Assembly (NCBI GenBank): GCA_030838265.1
Contig: JAUTXA010000083.1
Span: 1-6,177, forward strand
Reading direction: 5' to 3'
Source of the DNA: Actinomycetota bacterium
GTDB taxonomy: Bacteria > Actinomycetota > Acidimicrobiia > Acidimicrobiales > BP-101
Length of the DNA stretch: 6,177 nucleotides
The position numbers and the translations under genes were made by a program. This document shows, piece after piece, positions 1 through 5,881 of this stretch. Below the pieces are notes generated by a model. The model was not told where the DNA came from, made no database searches, and was given only the letters and a program-made list of their open reading frames with translations. Positions within the stretch are counted from its first letter, which is position 1. The number at the start of each line of letters is the position of its first letter.

Positions 1-484
1 CGACATCGAGCGGCCAGTGGATGCCGAGGGCGGGGTCGAGGGGATGCACTGCCGTGCCCGCCATCCCCGGCTTCCACTCCGAGTCGAAGCAGTAGAGGTA
101 CTGGGTGTCGGTCACCGACTGGAAGCCGTTGCACACTCCCTTGGGGACCAGGACCTGGCGACCGACCACCAGCTCGGCGGTGACGACCTTCCCGAGCGAC
201 GCCGAGCCGGGCCGGGCGTCGACGTACGCCCCGAACGCCTCACCCGACGCAATCGCCACCAGCTTGAACATGTCCTCGCCGTGCAGGCCCCTGAGGGCGC
301 CCGCCTTCGACTCGGTCACGTTGACCTGGAGCCACGGTCCGAGATCGGGCAGGCCGGCCTCGGCCCACGCCGAGGCCCGGTAGAACTCGCGGACCACGCC
401 CCGCTCGTCGTCGATCTGCTTCATGGTGATGAGCATCAGCCCATCGATCGCCGTGGGCTCAACGGCCATGGGGATCACGGCCAT
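1..484 (-). CDS. dTDP-4-dehydrorhamnose 3,5-epimerase family protein (RmlC-like), C-terminus cut by window edge
   Basis: Cupin-fold sugar-nucleotide epimerase; this family epimerises C3 and C5 of dTDP-4-keto-6-deoxyhexoses for cell-surface or natural-product deoxysugars. The window holds 161 codons; the family usually has about 180-205. Visible marks are an N-terminal PTAIDGLMLI...DDERG segment, the catalytic GALRGLH signature (His68), the following KLV (Lys74), YVDARPGS (Asp89), the strand VLVPKGVCNGF, the tyrosines of TQYLYCF (Y129, Y131), and DPALGIHWP near the end. In classical RmlC the VCNGF segment usually reads FAHGF, so the His-Gly pair is Asn-Gly here. I recall this in an actinobacterial subgroup, so the exact substrate is unsure. 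The start is ATG at 484, 7 nt after the flavin reductase stop; ATG at 469 is also possible, and neither has a strong Shine-Dalgarno. Probably the last gene seen of a minus-strand operon. Confidence 0.85.
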   Translation of the reverse strand, partial: MAVIPMAVEPTAIDGLMLITMKQIDDERGVVREFYRASAWAEAGLPDLGPWLQVNVTESKAGALRGLHGEDMFKLVAIASGEAFGAYVDARPGSASLGKVVTAELVVGRQVLVPKGVCNGFQSVTDTQYLYCFDSEWKPGMAGTAVHPLDPALGIHWPLDV

Positions 485-491
485 GACGGGC

Positions 492-1007
492 TCAGGCCTC
501 GAAGCGGCCGAAGCCGCCCCGGTAGAACAGCAGGGGCTTGCCCTCGCGCTGCAGCTTCAGGCTGAGGACCTGCCCGACCACGATCAGGTGGTCACCGGCG
601 GGGTGGACCTCGGTGATGCGGCAGTCGACCCAGGCCAGGGCATCGAGCATCACGGGCGAGCCGGTGGCGGGAGCCGGCCACCAGCCGACACCCTTGAACT
701 TGTCGATGCCGGACTCGGCAAAGGTGCGGCAGAGCACCTCTTGGTCCTCGGCCAGGATGCTCACGCAGAAGTGGCCGGCGGCCTCGATCTTCGGCCAGGT
801 CGACGATGTGGTCGACGGAGAAAACGACACGAGGGGCGGGTCGAGCGACAGCGAGGTGAAGGACTGGGCCGTGAAGCCCGTCGGCATCCCCTCGGCATCG
901 AGGGCGGCGATGATGGTCACGCCCGTGCAGAAGTGGCCGAGGACCTGGCGGAACCGAGCCGTGTCGAGTGGGCCGGCGGCGGCCGCGGCGAGATCGTCGT
1001 CAGTCAC
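492..1007 (-). CDS. Flavin reductase-like FMN-binding domain protein
   Basis: A 171-residue single-domain protein of the flavin reductase-like (split-barrel FMN-binding) family. Such proteins reduce FMN or FAD with NAD(P)H and often feed a partner monooxygenase. Family segments appear in order: FRQVLGHFCTGVTIIAA (19-35), GFTAQSFTSLSLDPPLVSF (44-62, the flavin phosphate-binding stretch), HFCVSILAEDQ (79-89), a GDHLIVVGQV strand (138-147), and PLLFYRGGFGRF at the C-terminus, where PLL(F/Y)xRGxFG is typical. Length is normal for the family. The start is GTG at 1007, 18 nt after the upstream stop, with a GAGG-type Shine-Dalgarno just upstream. No monooxygenase partner is visible here, so the flavin acceptor is unknown. 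A pyridoxamine-oxidase-like function is less likely, given the motif set. Confidence 0.9.
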   Translation of the reverse strand: MTDDDLAAAAAGPLDTARFRQVLGHFCTGVTIIAALDAEGMPTGFTAQSFTSLSLDPPLVSFSPSTTSSTWPKIEAAGHFCVSILAEDQEVLCRTFAESGIDKFKGVGWWPAPATGSPVMLDALAWVDCRITEVHPAGDHLIVVGQVLSLKLQREGKPLLFYRGGFGRFEA

Positions 1008-1025
1008 CGGCGCATCCTCGGCCGG

Positions 1026-1856
1026 TCAAAGCTCGATGCGCAAGCCTTCGTAGGCCGCCGTCACCTTGGGCACCCCGACGGCTTGGGCCAGGCAGCGGGT
1101 CTCGGCCAGGATCCCGTCGAGCTGATCGTCGTCGTGGGCCGGGTCGTGGTGGAAGAGCACCAGGTGCCGGGCCCGGGCCATGGCCGCCACCCGCACCGCG
1201 TAGTCGGTCGTGCAATGCCCCCAATCCGACTTCTGGGCGAACTCGGCGCGCGTGTACTGGGCGTCGTGGATGACGAGATCGGCATCCTCGCACAGCTCGA
1301 GCACTTCGGGGGCCACCGTCTCGAGATCGAGCGGAGCCTGGTGATCGGAGATGTAGGCGACGGTGCGCCCGTCCCACTCGATGCGATAGCCCACGGTCGC
1401 ACCCACGTGAGGGACGGGCCGGACGATGACCTTGGCGTGGCCGATCGAGAAGATCTCGTTCTTCACCCCGATGAAGCGGATGTCGCCTTGGAGCTGGCTG
1501 AACTGGACCGGGAAGTAGGGCGGCCGCATGAAGCCGTTGAAAACATCTTCGAGCGGGCCTTCGGCTTGCTCGGGGCCGTAGATGTCGAGGACGGCGCCGG
1601 GCACGTGCACGGGCGGGAAGAACGGAAGGCCCTGGACGTGATCCCAGTGGATGTGGGTGACGAGAGCGGTGCCCCGGAAGGTCCCGTCGGTGGGGCAGTC
1701 GTCAGCCAGAAGGCGGAGGCCAGTCCCGAGGTCGAGGAGGATCGGGTCCTCGCCTTCGACCGCGAGCGCGATGGAAGCAGTGTTGCCGCCGTATCGCTGG
1801 TTGGCTGGGCACGGGCAGGGGCATGAACCCCTGACTCCGTAAAACGAGACCTTCAA
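1026..1856 (-). CDS. MBL-fold metallo-hydrolase (RNase Z / cyclic phosphodiesterase-like)
   Basis: A 276-residue metallo-beta-lactamase-fold protein. The N-terminus MKVSFYGVRGSCP...YGGNTAS and LLDLGTGLR (41-49) is typical of the COG1235-type cytoplasmic hydrolases related to RNase Z and phosphodiesterases. The di-metal site is readable: THIHWDH (H68, H70, D72, H73), VPHVG (H150), AYISDH (D171), VIHDAQY (H197, D198), SDWGH (H214) and LFHHDPAH (H236, H237). No signal peptide is seen, so it is probably cytosolic. The substrate cannot be read from sequence; a phosphodiester or cyclic nucleotide is more likely than a beta-lactam. The start is TTG at 1856, preceded by a purine-rich AAGGGGGGAG Shine-Dalgarno; the conserved MKVxFxGVRGS begins exactly there, which supports this rare start. 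It lies 65 nt after pilT and 18 nt before the flavin reductase. Confidence 0.88.
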   Translation of the reverse strand: MKVSFYGVRGSCPCPCPANQRYGGNTASIALAVEGEDPILLDLGTGLRLLADDCPTDGTFRGTALVTHIHWDHVQGLPFFPPVHVPGAVLDIYGPEQAEGPLEDVFNGFMRPPYFPVQFSQLQGDIRFIGVKNEIFSIGHAKVIVRPVPHVGATVGYRIEWDGRTVAYISDHQAPLDLETVAPEVLELCEDADLVIHDAQYTRAEFAQKSDWGHCTTDYAVRVAAMARARHLVLFHHDPAHDDDQLDGILAETRCLAQAVGVPKVTAAYEGLRIEL

Positions 1857-1925
1857 GGCTCCCCCCTTGTGAACGGGAGGTTACCCACCGGGAACGCCAA
1901 TCCCTCCCCGTGTGACCGAAGTCAC
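1857..1925 (-). other. pilT-to-MBL intergenic gap with small stem-loop at the pilT stop
   Basis: The 65-nt gap between pilT and the MBL gene holds no ORF. At 1912-1925 a short perfect hairpin overlaps the pilT stop codon: read on the minus strand it is GTGAC-TTCG-GTCAC, a 5-bp stem with a UUCG tetraloop. No T-tract follows, so it is too weak to call a terminator; it might stabilise the pilT mRNA 3' end or be chance. The gap nearest the MBL start carries its Shine-Dalgarno. I see no convincing promoter. Confidence 0.3.
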
Positions 1926-3019
1926 CTCGCCCCGGCGGAGACCAGCCCTCTCGTCTGCAACATGACCTTCAGGTCGTGGGGGTTGGTGGCGGCGGCCATG
2001 GCGGCCCGCATGTCGATCTGGCCGCGCTCGAAGAGCTTGCACAGGCCCTGGTCGAAGGTCTGCATCCCGTAGTACTCGCCGTCGGCGACGATCTCGTGGA
2101 TGTCGCTCGTCTTCTGCGGGTCCATCACACACTGGGCGATGCGGCCGTTGGCCACCATGACCTCGAGAGCCGCGACCCGGCCGTTGCCGTCGGCCGTCGG
2201 CACCAGGCGCTGGCAGATCGTGCCCCGGAGGGCGCCGGCGAGGCCCATGCGGATCTGGTTCTGCTGGTAAGGCGGGAAGAAGTCGACGATGCGGTTGATG
2301 GTCTCGGGCGCGTCGATGGTGTGCAGGGTCGAGAGGACGAGGTGACCCGTCTCGGCCGCGCTGAGCGCTGCGGCCACCGTCTCCTGGTCGCGCATCTCGC
2401 CCACCAAGATGACGTCGGGGTCCTGGCGCATGGCGGCCCGCATGGCCGAGGCGAAGTTGTCGGTGTCGACACCGATCTCGCGCTGGTTGATCTCGGCCAG
2501 CTCGTCCCTATGGAGCACCTCGATGGGGTCCTCGATGGTGACGATGTGGACCTCGCGGGTCCGGTTGATGTGGTCGATCATGGCGGCCAGGGTGGTCGTC
2601 TTGCCCGAGCCGGTCGGCCCGGTGACGAGGACGAGCCCGCGCGATTCGAGGGCCAGCCGGCCCACGACCTCGGGCAGCCCGAGCGCCTCGAAGTTGGCGG
2701 CCGACGTGGCCACCAGGCGGAAGATCAGGGCGACCGACCCCCGCTGCTGGAAGACGTTGACCCGGAAGCGGCCCACGCCATCGAGCGAGTAGGCGAAGTC
2801 GGCCTCGTGGCGGCGCTCGAAGACCTCGGCGATGTCGGGGCGCATGATGGCCGCAGCCATGGCGATGGTCTCCTCGACCGTGACCGTGGGCTCCTGCTCG
2901 AGTCGGCGCAGGGCGCCGTTGACGCGGATGCGGGGCGACGACCCCGCCTTGACGTGCAAGTCGGAGCCCCCAGCCTCGGCGAGCGCGAGCAGGCAGCGGT
3001 CCAGCTGCGGGTGACCCAT
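1922..3019 (-). CDS. pilT: PilT-family type IV pilus twitching motility / retraction ATPase
   Basis: Hexameric secretion-type ATPase that, in type IV pilus systems, powers pilus disassembly at the inner face of the membrane. Its 365 residues match the usual PilT length (about 345-370). The N-terminal PAS-like domain reads SDLHVKAGSSPRIRVNG (19-35). The ATPase core has Walker A GPTGSGKT (134-141), Asp box TIEDPIE (161-167), Walker B DVILVGEMRD (202-211), and His box TGHLVLSTLHT (224-234). The C-terminal part includes GEYYGMQTFDQ (314-324) and NPHDLKVML (346-354). The canonical AIRNLIRE motif of proteobacterial PilT is replaced by RIAQCVMD (293-300). Absence of the PilB N1 and zinc regions argues for PilT over PilB. 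The start is ATG at 3019 with only a weak AGG upstream. No pilin, PilB or PilC gene is in the window. It could head the minus-strand transcript. Confidence 0.95.
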   Translation of the reverse strand: MGHPQLDRCLLALAEAGGSDLHVKAGSSPRIRVNGALRRLEQEPTVTVEETIAMAAAIMRPDIAEVFERRHEADFAYSLDGVGRFRVNVFQQRGSVALIFRLVATSAANFEALGLPEVVGRLALESRGLVLVTGPTGSGKTTTLAAMIDHINRTREVHIVTIEDPIEVLHRDELAEINQREIGVDTDNFASAMRAAMRQDPDVILVGEMRDQETVAAALSAAETGHLVLSTLHTIDAPETINRIVDFFPPYQQNQIRMGLAGALRGTICQRLVPTADGNGRVAALEVMVANGRIAQCVMDPQKTSDIHEIVADGEYYGMQTFDQGLCKLFERGQIDMRAAMAAATNPHDLKVMLQTRGLVSAGAR

Positions 3020-3042
3020 ACCTGCATGATCGGCATGGGACG

Positions 3043-3069
3043 CTGAACCCTGAGTGAAATAGGGTTCAG
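3043..3069. promoter_or_regulatory. Perfect 9-bp inverted repeat; operator candidate in the divergent promoter region
   Basis: CTGAACCCT (3043-3051) and AGGGTTCAG (3061-3069) are exact reverse complements separated by 9 nt. The element fills most of the 52-nt gap between pilT (minus) and the hydrolase (plus), and ends 2 nt before the hydrolase GTG. On the plus strand TAGGGT (3060-3065) matches the actinobacterial -10 pattern TANNNT and lies 6 nt before the GTG, which would give a leaderless transcript. A dimeric repressor bound here would cover the -35 to -10 region. Alternatively, it could fold as an mRNA hairpin hiding an AGGG Shine-Dalgarno. No regulator gene is adjacent. The repeat is certain; its function is inferred. 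Confidence 0.6.
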
Positions 3070-3071
3070 TT

Positions 3072-3947
3072 GTGGAGCTCGCACAGTCGTCCGTCGAGGC
3101 CCGAGGCCTGACCTTCAGCTATCTCGAGGCTGGTCCGGCGGACGGTCCCCTGGCCCTCTGCCTGCACGGATTCCCGGACAGCGCGTGGACATATCGCCAC
3201 CTCCTGCCCGAGCTGGCCGAGGCCGGCTTCCGCGCCGTGGCCCCGTGGATGCGGGGGTACGCCCCCACCGATGTCCCGCCCGATGGGCGCTACCAGACCG
3301 GGGCCCTGGCCGCCGATGCCAACGCCCTGCACGAGGCCCTCGGCGGCGATGGTCGGGCGGTGATCGTCGGCCACGACTGGGGCGCGTCGGCCACCTACGG
3401 CGCCCTGTCGAGCCAGCCCGACCGCTGGGCGCGGGGCGTGACCATGGCCGTCCCCCCCTTTGCCGCCATGGCCGGCGGGTTCCTGACGTACCGCCAGCTC
3501 AAGCGCAGCTGGTACATGTTCTTCTTCCAGTCACCACTGGCCGACATGGCGGTGGCCGCTGACGATCTCGCCTTCATCGAGAGGCTCTGGGTCGACTGGT
3601 CGCCGGGCTACGAAGGACGAGACGACGTCGCCCACGTGAAGGACGCCCTCCGCGGCACCGCCAATCTGCAGGCTGCCCTCGGCTACTACCGGGCCACGTT
3701 CGGCACCGCGCCTCCCGATCCGGCGCTCGCCGCCGAGCAGGCCGCCACCGCCCAGATCCCGTCCCAGCCCGTCCTCTACCTGCACGGGCGAGACGACGGC
3801 TGCCTCGGCGTCGAGCTGGTCGGCGGCGTGTCGGCCTTCCTCTCTGCCGGTTCGGCGGCGGAGATCATCGATGATTGCGGCCACTTCCTCCACGTCGAGA
3901 AGCCCAAAGAGGTCAACACCCGCATCGTCGACTTCCTCACGAGCTGA
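3072..3947 (+). CDS. Alpha/beta hydrolase, epoxide hydrolase / haloalkane dehalogenase type
   Basis: A 291-residue alpha/beta-hydrolase-fold enzyme of the epoxide hydrolase-like group, which uses an aspartate nucleophile to open epoxides or displace halides. Visible marks: oxyanion-hole HGFP (32-35), nucleophile elbow GHDWGA (100-105, Asp102), an acid in LHGRDDGC (D241 or D242), and the catalytic histidine in DDCGHFLHVEKP (His271). The cap region (about 130-215) carries SWYMFFFQ (Tyr148) and YYRATF (Tyr205/206), candidates for the two ring-opening tyrosines; this and HGxP favour epoxide hydrolase over dehalogenase. No signal peptide is seen. The start is GTG at 3072, possibly leaderless. It is first of three co-oriented genes, ending 9 nt before the thioredoxin-domain gene. 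The physiological substrate is unknown; some family members act on esters or lactones. Confidence 0.88.
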   Translation: MELAQSSVEARGLTFSYLEAGPADGPLALCLHGFPDSAWTYRHLLPELAEAGFRAVAPWMRGYAPTDVPPDGRYQTGALAADANALHEALGGDGRAVIVGHDWGASATYGALSSQPDRWARGVTMAVPPFAAMAGGFLTYRQLKRSWYMFFFQSPLADMAVAADDLAFIERLWVDWSPGYEGRDDVAHVKDALRGTANLQAALGYYRATFGTAPPDPALAAEQAATAQIPSQPVLYLHGRDDGCLGVELVGGVSAFLSAGSAAEIIDDCGHFLHVEKPKEVNTRIVDFLTS

Positions 3948-3956
3948 TCGGGCGCC

Positions 3957-5357
3957 GTGGACGTCGATCTGCCGGACGGGGTCACGGCGATCGTCAACGA
4001 TCATTGCCCGACGTGTGCGCTGGTAGCTCCCGTCCTCGACGCGCTGGCCGCCACTGGCCACCTGGCCGTGGTGCGGGAGGACGACGATGCCGGCCTCGAG
4101 CTGGCCTGGCGACTCGGTGTCGACACCGTCCCCACCCTGGTGCGCGGTCAAGGCGGAGCCGAGGTCGAGCGCATCGTCGGCTGGCACCGCGGCCAGTGGG
4201 AGTCGCTGATCGGTGTCACCGGTCTCGGAGCCGACCTGCCTGACCAGCGACCCGGTTGCGGCTCCTATGTCGTCGACCCAGGCCGGGCCAGCCAGCTGGC
4301 CGTCCGTTTCGGCGGCTCCGTCATCCGCTCCCGTCGCATCGAGGTGGCCGAGCTCGAGGACGAGATCGAGGCGGCCTATGACCGGGGCTGGTCGGACGGG
4401 CTGCCGGTGGTGCCGCCGACCGAGATCCGGGTCATGCGCATGCTCGACGGCACCACCCGCGCTCCCGACGAGATCGTCGCCGTGATCCCGCCGGATCTGG
4501 TCGAGTGCACGGTCGAGAAGGTCGCGGTGAACGCGGTGTTGGCCGGGTGTCGCCCCGAGTACCTGCCGGTGGTGCTGACCGCGGTCGAAGCGGCCTGCAC
4601 CGACGAGTTCAACGCCCACGGCCTGCTGGCCACCACGTACTTCTCGGGGCCGGTCGTCATGGTCAACGGGCCCGTCCGCCAGGCCATCGGAATGAACTCC
4701 GGTGTGAACGCCCTGGGCCAGGGGAACCGGGCCAACGCCACCATCGGACGGGCCCTGCAGCTGGTGATCCGCAACGTCGGCGGCGGGCGCCCCGGTGAAG
4801 TCGACAGGGCGACCCTCGGAAACCCCGGCAAGTACACCTTCTGCTTCGCCGAGGACGAGGAGGGCTCGCCGTGGGAGGCCCTGTCGGTCGAGCGTGGTCT
4901 GCCGCCGGGTCAGTCGGCCGTGACGCTGTTCGCGGGCGAAGGCGTGCGGGGCGTCGTCGACCAGCTGTCCCGAGATCCGGAGTCGCTGGCCCGATCCTTC
5001 GCCGCCTGCCTTCGCACCGTCGCCCACCCCAAGCTGCCGATGGCGTTCGACGCCGTGCTGGTGGTGTCGCCCGAGCACGGTCGCGTCTTCCGGGAGGCGG
5101 GCTGGTCGAAGGCCCGGCTGCGGGAGGAGCTCGACTCGTTGCTGCTGTTGGACGGGGCCGAGCTGATCAAGGGCGCGGGCGGGATGACCGAGGGCATCCC
5201 TGAGGGGTTGGCCGGCGTGCAGCTGCCGAAGTTCCGGCCCGGCGGCCTGCTGATCGTGCACGCCGGAGGCGGCGCCGGGCTGTTCTCGGCCATCATCGGT
5301 GGTTGGGCCAGCGGCGCAGTCGGGAGCCAGCCGGTGACGAGGGAGGTCGGGACATGA
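3957..5357 (+). CDS. Thioredoxin-like domain fused to a large uncharacterised domain; partner of the UGSC selenoprotein
   Basis: A 466-residue protein I cannot assign to a characterised enzyme. Residues about 8-90 look like a thioredoxin/glutaredoxin fold: a strand TAIVND leading to CPTC (17-20), then VDTVPT (55-60) with the expected cis-proline P59. Residues about 130-455 form a separate conserved-looking domain with SDGLPVVPPTE (146-156), GLLATTYFSGPVVMVNGP (222-239), GMNSGVNALGQGNRANATIG (245-264), a KYTFCFAED stretch (292-300), SPWE (304-307), HPKLP (357-361) and VTREV near the end. Further cysteines are C101, C184, C198, C214, C296 and C351. No signal peptide or membrane segment is evident. 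The GTG start at 3957 has no strong Shine-Dalgarno and may rely on coupling to the hydrolase 9 nt upstream. Its stop overlaps the selenoprotein start by 4 nt (ATGA). I infer a redox partner role; I recall similar large domains beside UGSC genes, but cannot verify it here. Confidence 0.75.
   Translation: MDVDLPDGVTAIVNDHCPTCALVAPVLDALAATGHLAVVREDDDAGLELAWRLGVDTVPTLVRGQGGAEVERIVGWHRGQWESLIGVTGLGADLPDQRPGCGSYVVDPGRASQLAVRFGGSVIRSRRIEVAELEDEIEAAYDRGWSDGLPVVPPTEIRVMRMLDGTTRAPDEIVAVIPPDLVECTVEKVAVNAVLAGCRPEYLPVVLTAVEAACTDEFNAHGLLATTYFSGPVVMVNGPVRQAIGMNSGVNALGQGNRANATIGRALQLVIRNVGGGRPGEVDRATLGNPGKYTFCFAEDEEGSPWEALSVERGLPPGQSAVTLFAGEGVRGVVDQLSRDPESLARSFAACLRTVAHPKLPMAFDAVLVVSPEHGRVFREAGWSKARLREELDSLLLLDGAELIKGAGGMTEGIPEGLAGVQLPKFRPGGLLIVHAGGGAGLFSAIIGGWASGAVGSQPVTREVGT
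5341..5346 (+). promoter_or_regulatory. Strong Shine-Dalgarno fixing the selenoprotein start
   Basis: GGGAGG lies 7 nt before ATG 5354. This is the best ribosome binding site in the plus-strand block. It selects ATG 5354 over an in-frame GTG at 5303 that lies deep inside the upstream gene, and it suggests that the selenoprotein is meant to be made at a higher level than its partners. Confidence 0.75.
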
Positions 5358-5881
5358 GTCGCATCCTGGTGGACCCCACGAGTGAACGGTCGCCCGGCGT
5401 ACGCCAGCGGGTGGCCCGTCCGTCGTCGCTCGACGGCCTCACCGTCGGCCTGCTCGACATCACCAAGGCGCGGGGTGACGTCTTCCTCGATCGCCTGGCC
5501 GACCTGCTGGCCGAGCGCGGGCTGACGGTGCGGCGCTACGCCAAGCCCACGTTCACCAAACCGGCACCGGTCGACCTGCGCCACGAGATCGCCACCCAGT
5601 GCGACGTGGTCATCGAGGCCCTCGCCGATTGAGGCTCGTGCACGTCGTGCAGTGTGCACGACATCGCTGATCTCGAAGGGCGAGGGCTGCCCGGTGTCTT
5701 CGTGGCGTCGACCGAGTTCGTCGATGCCGCGGCCGCCCAGGCCGCGGCGTTGGGCTTCGACCCGGCCCGCGTGTTCGTCCCCCATCCCATCCAGGACCGC
5801 ACCGACGACGAGATGCGAGCCTTGGCCGAGGCGGCTGTCGACGAGATCCTCGCCGCCATCACCGTCCCCCCCTCCCACTAG
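5354..5881 (+). CDS. UGSC family selenoprotein (TGA at 5630-5632 read as selenocysteine)
   Basis: Read through one in-frame TGA, this is a single 175-residue protein with Sec at position 93, ending at TAG 5879-5881. The N-terminal half has GLTVGLLDITKARGDVFLDR (28-47, Rossmann-like) and CDVVIEALAD running straight into the TGA. The next codons give G-S-C-T-S-C and VHDIADLEGRGLPGVFVAST, a family-typical continuation, and the C-terminus has VFVPHPIQ. The name-giving UGSC motif is thus present as U93-G-S-C96-T-S-C99, a UxxCxxC redox motif like that of GrdB and PrdB of glycine and proline reductases; the flanking DVVI and PHP segments also resemble GrdB. UGSC proteins are a known selenoprotein family of undetermined function. 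ATG 5354 overlaps the upstream stop (ATGA) and has a strong Shine-Dalgarno. Sec insertion is inferred; no selenocysteine machinery genes are in the window. Confidence 0.88.
5630..5632 (+). other. In-frame TGA recoded as selenocysteine (Sec93)
   Basis: The codon order is GCC GAT TGA GGC TCG TGC ACG TCG TGC. The frame and family similarity continue without a shift on both sides of the TGA, and the residue at this position is the first one of the UGSC motif, where Cys occurs in non-seleno homologues. A true stop would leave a 92-residue fragment lacking the active-site motif. Confidence 0.85.
5636..5662 (+). promoter_or_regulatory. Candidate bacterial SECIS hairpin downstream of the Sec codon
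   Basis: The best fold pairs GTCGTGCA (5644-5651) with TGCACGAC (5655-5662): eight perfect base pairs closed by the 3-nt loop GTG. The loop starts 19 nt after the TGA and its first base is G, matching the published bacterial SECIS pattern (a hairpin with about 16-37 nt from UGA to the apical loop and a G among the first loop bases). A competing fold pairs TCGTGCAC (5636-5643) with GTGCACGA (5654-5661) around a 10-nt loop. TCGTGCA occurs twice (5636-5642, 5645-5651), so the folds are mutually exclusive. Position and symmetry are seen; SelB binding is inferred. Confidence 0.7.

Noticed and set aside
423..1826. 467-codon plus-strand open frame
   Set aside because: It runs antisense to the MBL hydrolase, flavin reductase and RmlC-like genes, which have clear family motifs; its product shows only biased composition typical of high-GC shadow frames.
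1912..1925. Intrinsic terminator after pilT
   Set aside because: The stem is only 5 bp and has no T-tract; kept only as a low-confidence stem-loop.
1976..3046. 356-codon plus-strand open frame
   Set aside because: Antisense shadow of pilT, whose Walker motifs are unambiguous.
3531..5261. 576-codon minus-strand open frame
   Set aside because: Antisense to the hydrolase and thioredoxin-fusion genes; rich in R, H, D, G and Q without domain motifs, as expected of a shadow frame.
5303..5353. Upstream in-frame GTG at 5303 as start of the selenoprotein
   Set aside because: The added residues are low-complexity and lie wholly inside the upstream gene; ATG 5354 has GGGAGG at 7 nt and the ATGA overlap.
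5630..5632. TGA as a true stop or nonsense mutation making the gene a pseudogene
   Set aside because: The frame stays intact and family-typical for 82 codons after the TGA, the TGA sits at the Sec position of the UGSC motif, and a SECIS-like hairpin follows.
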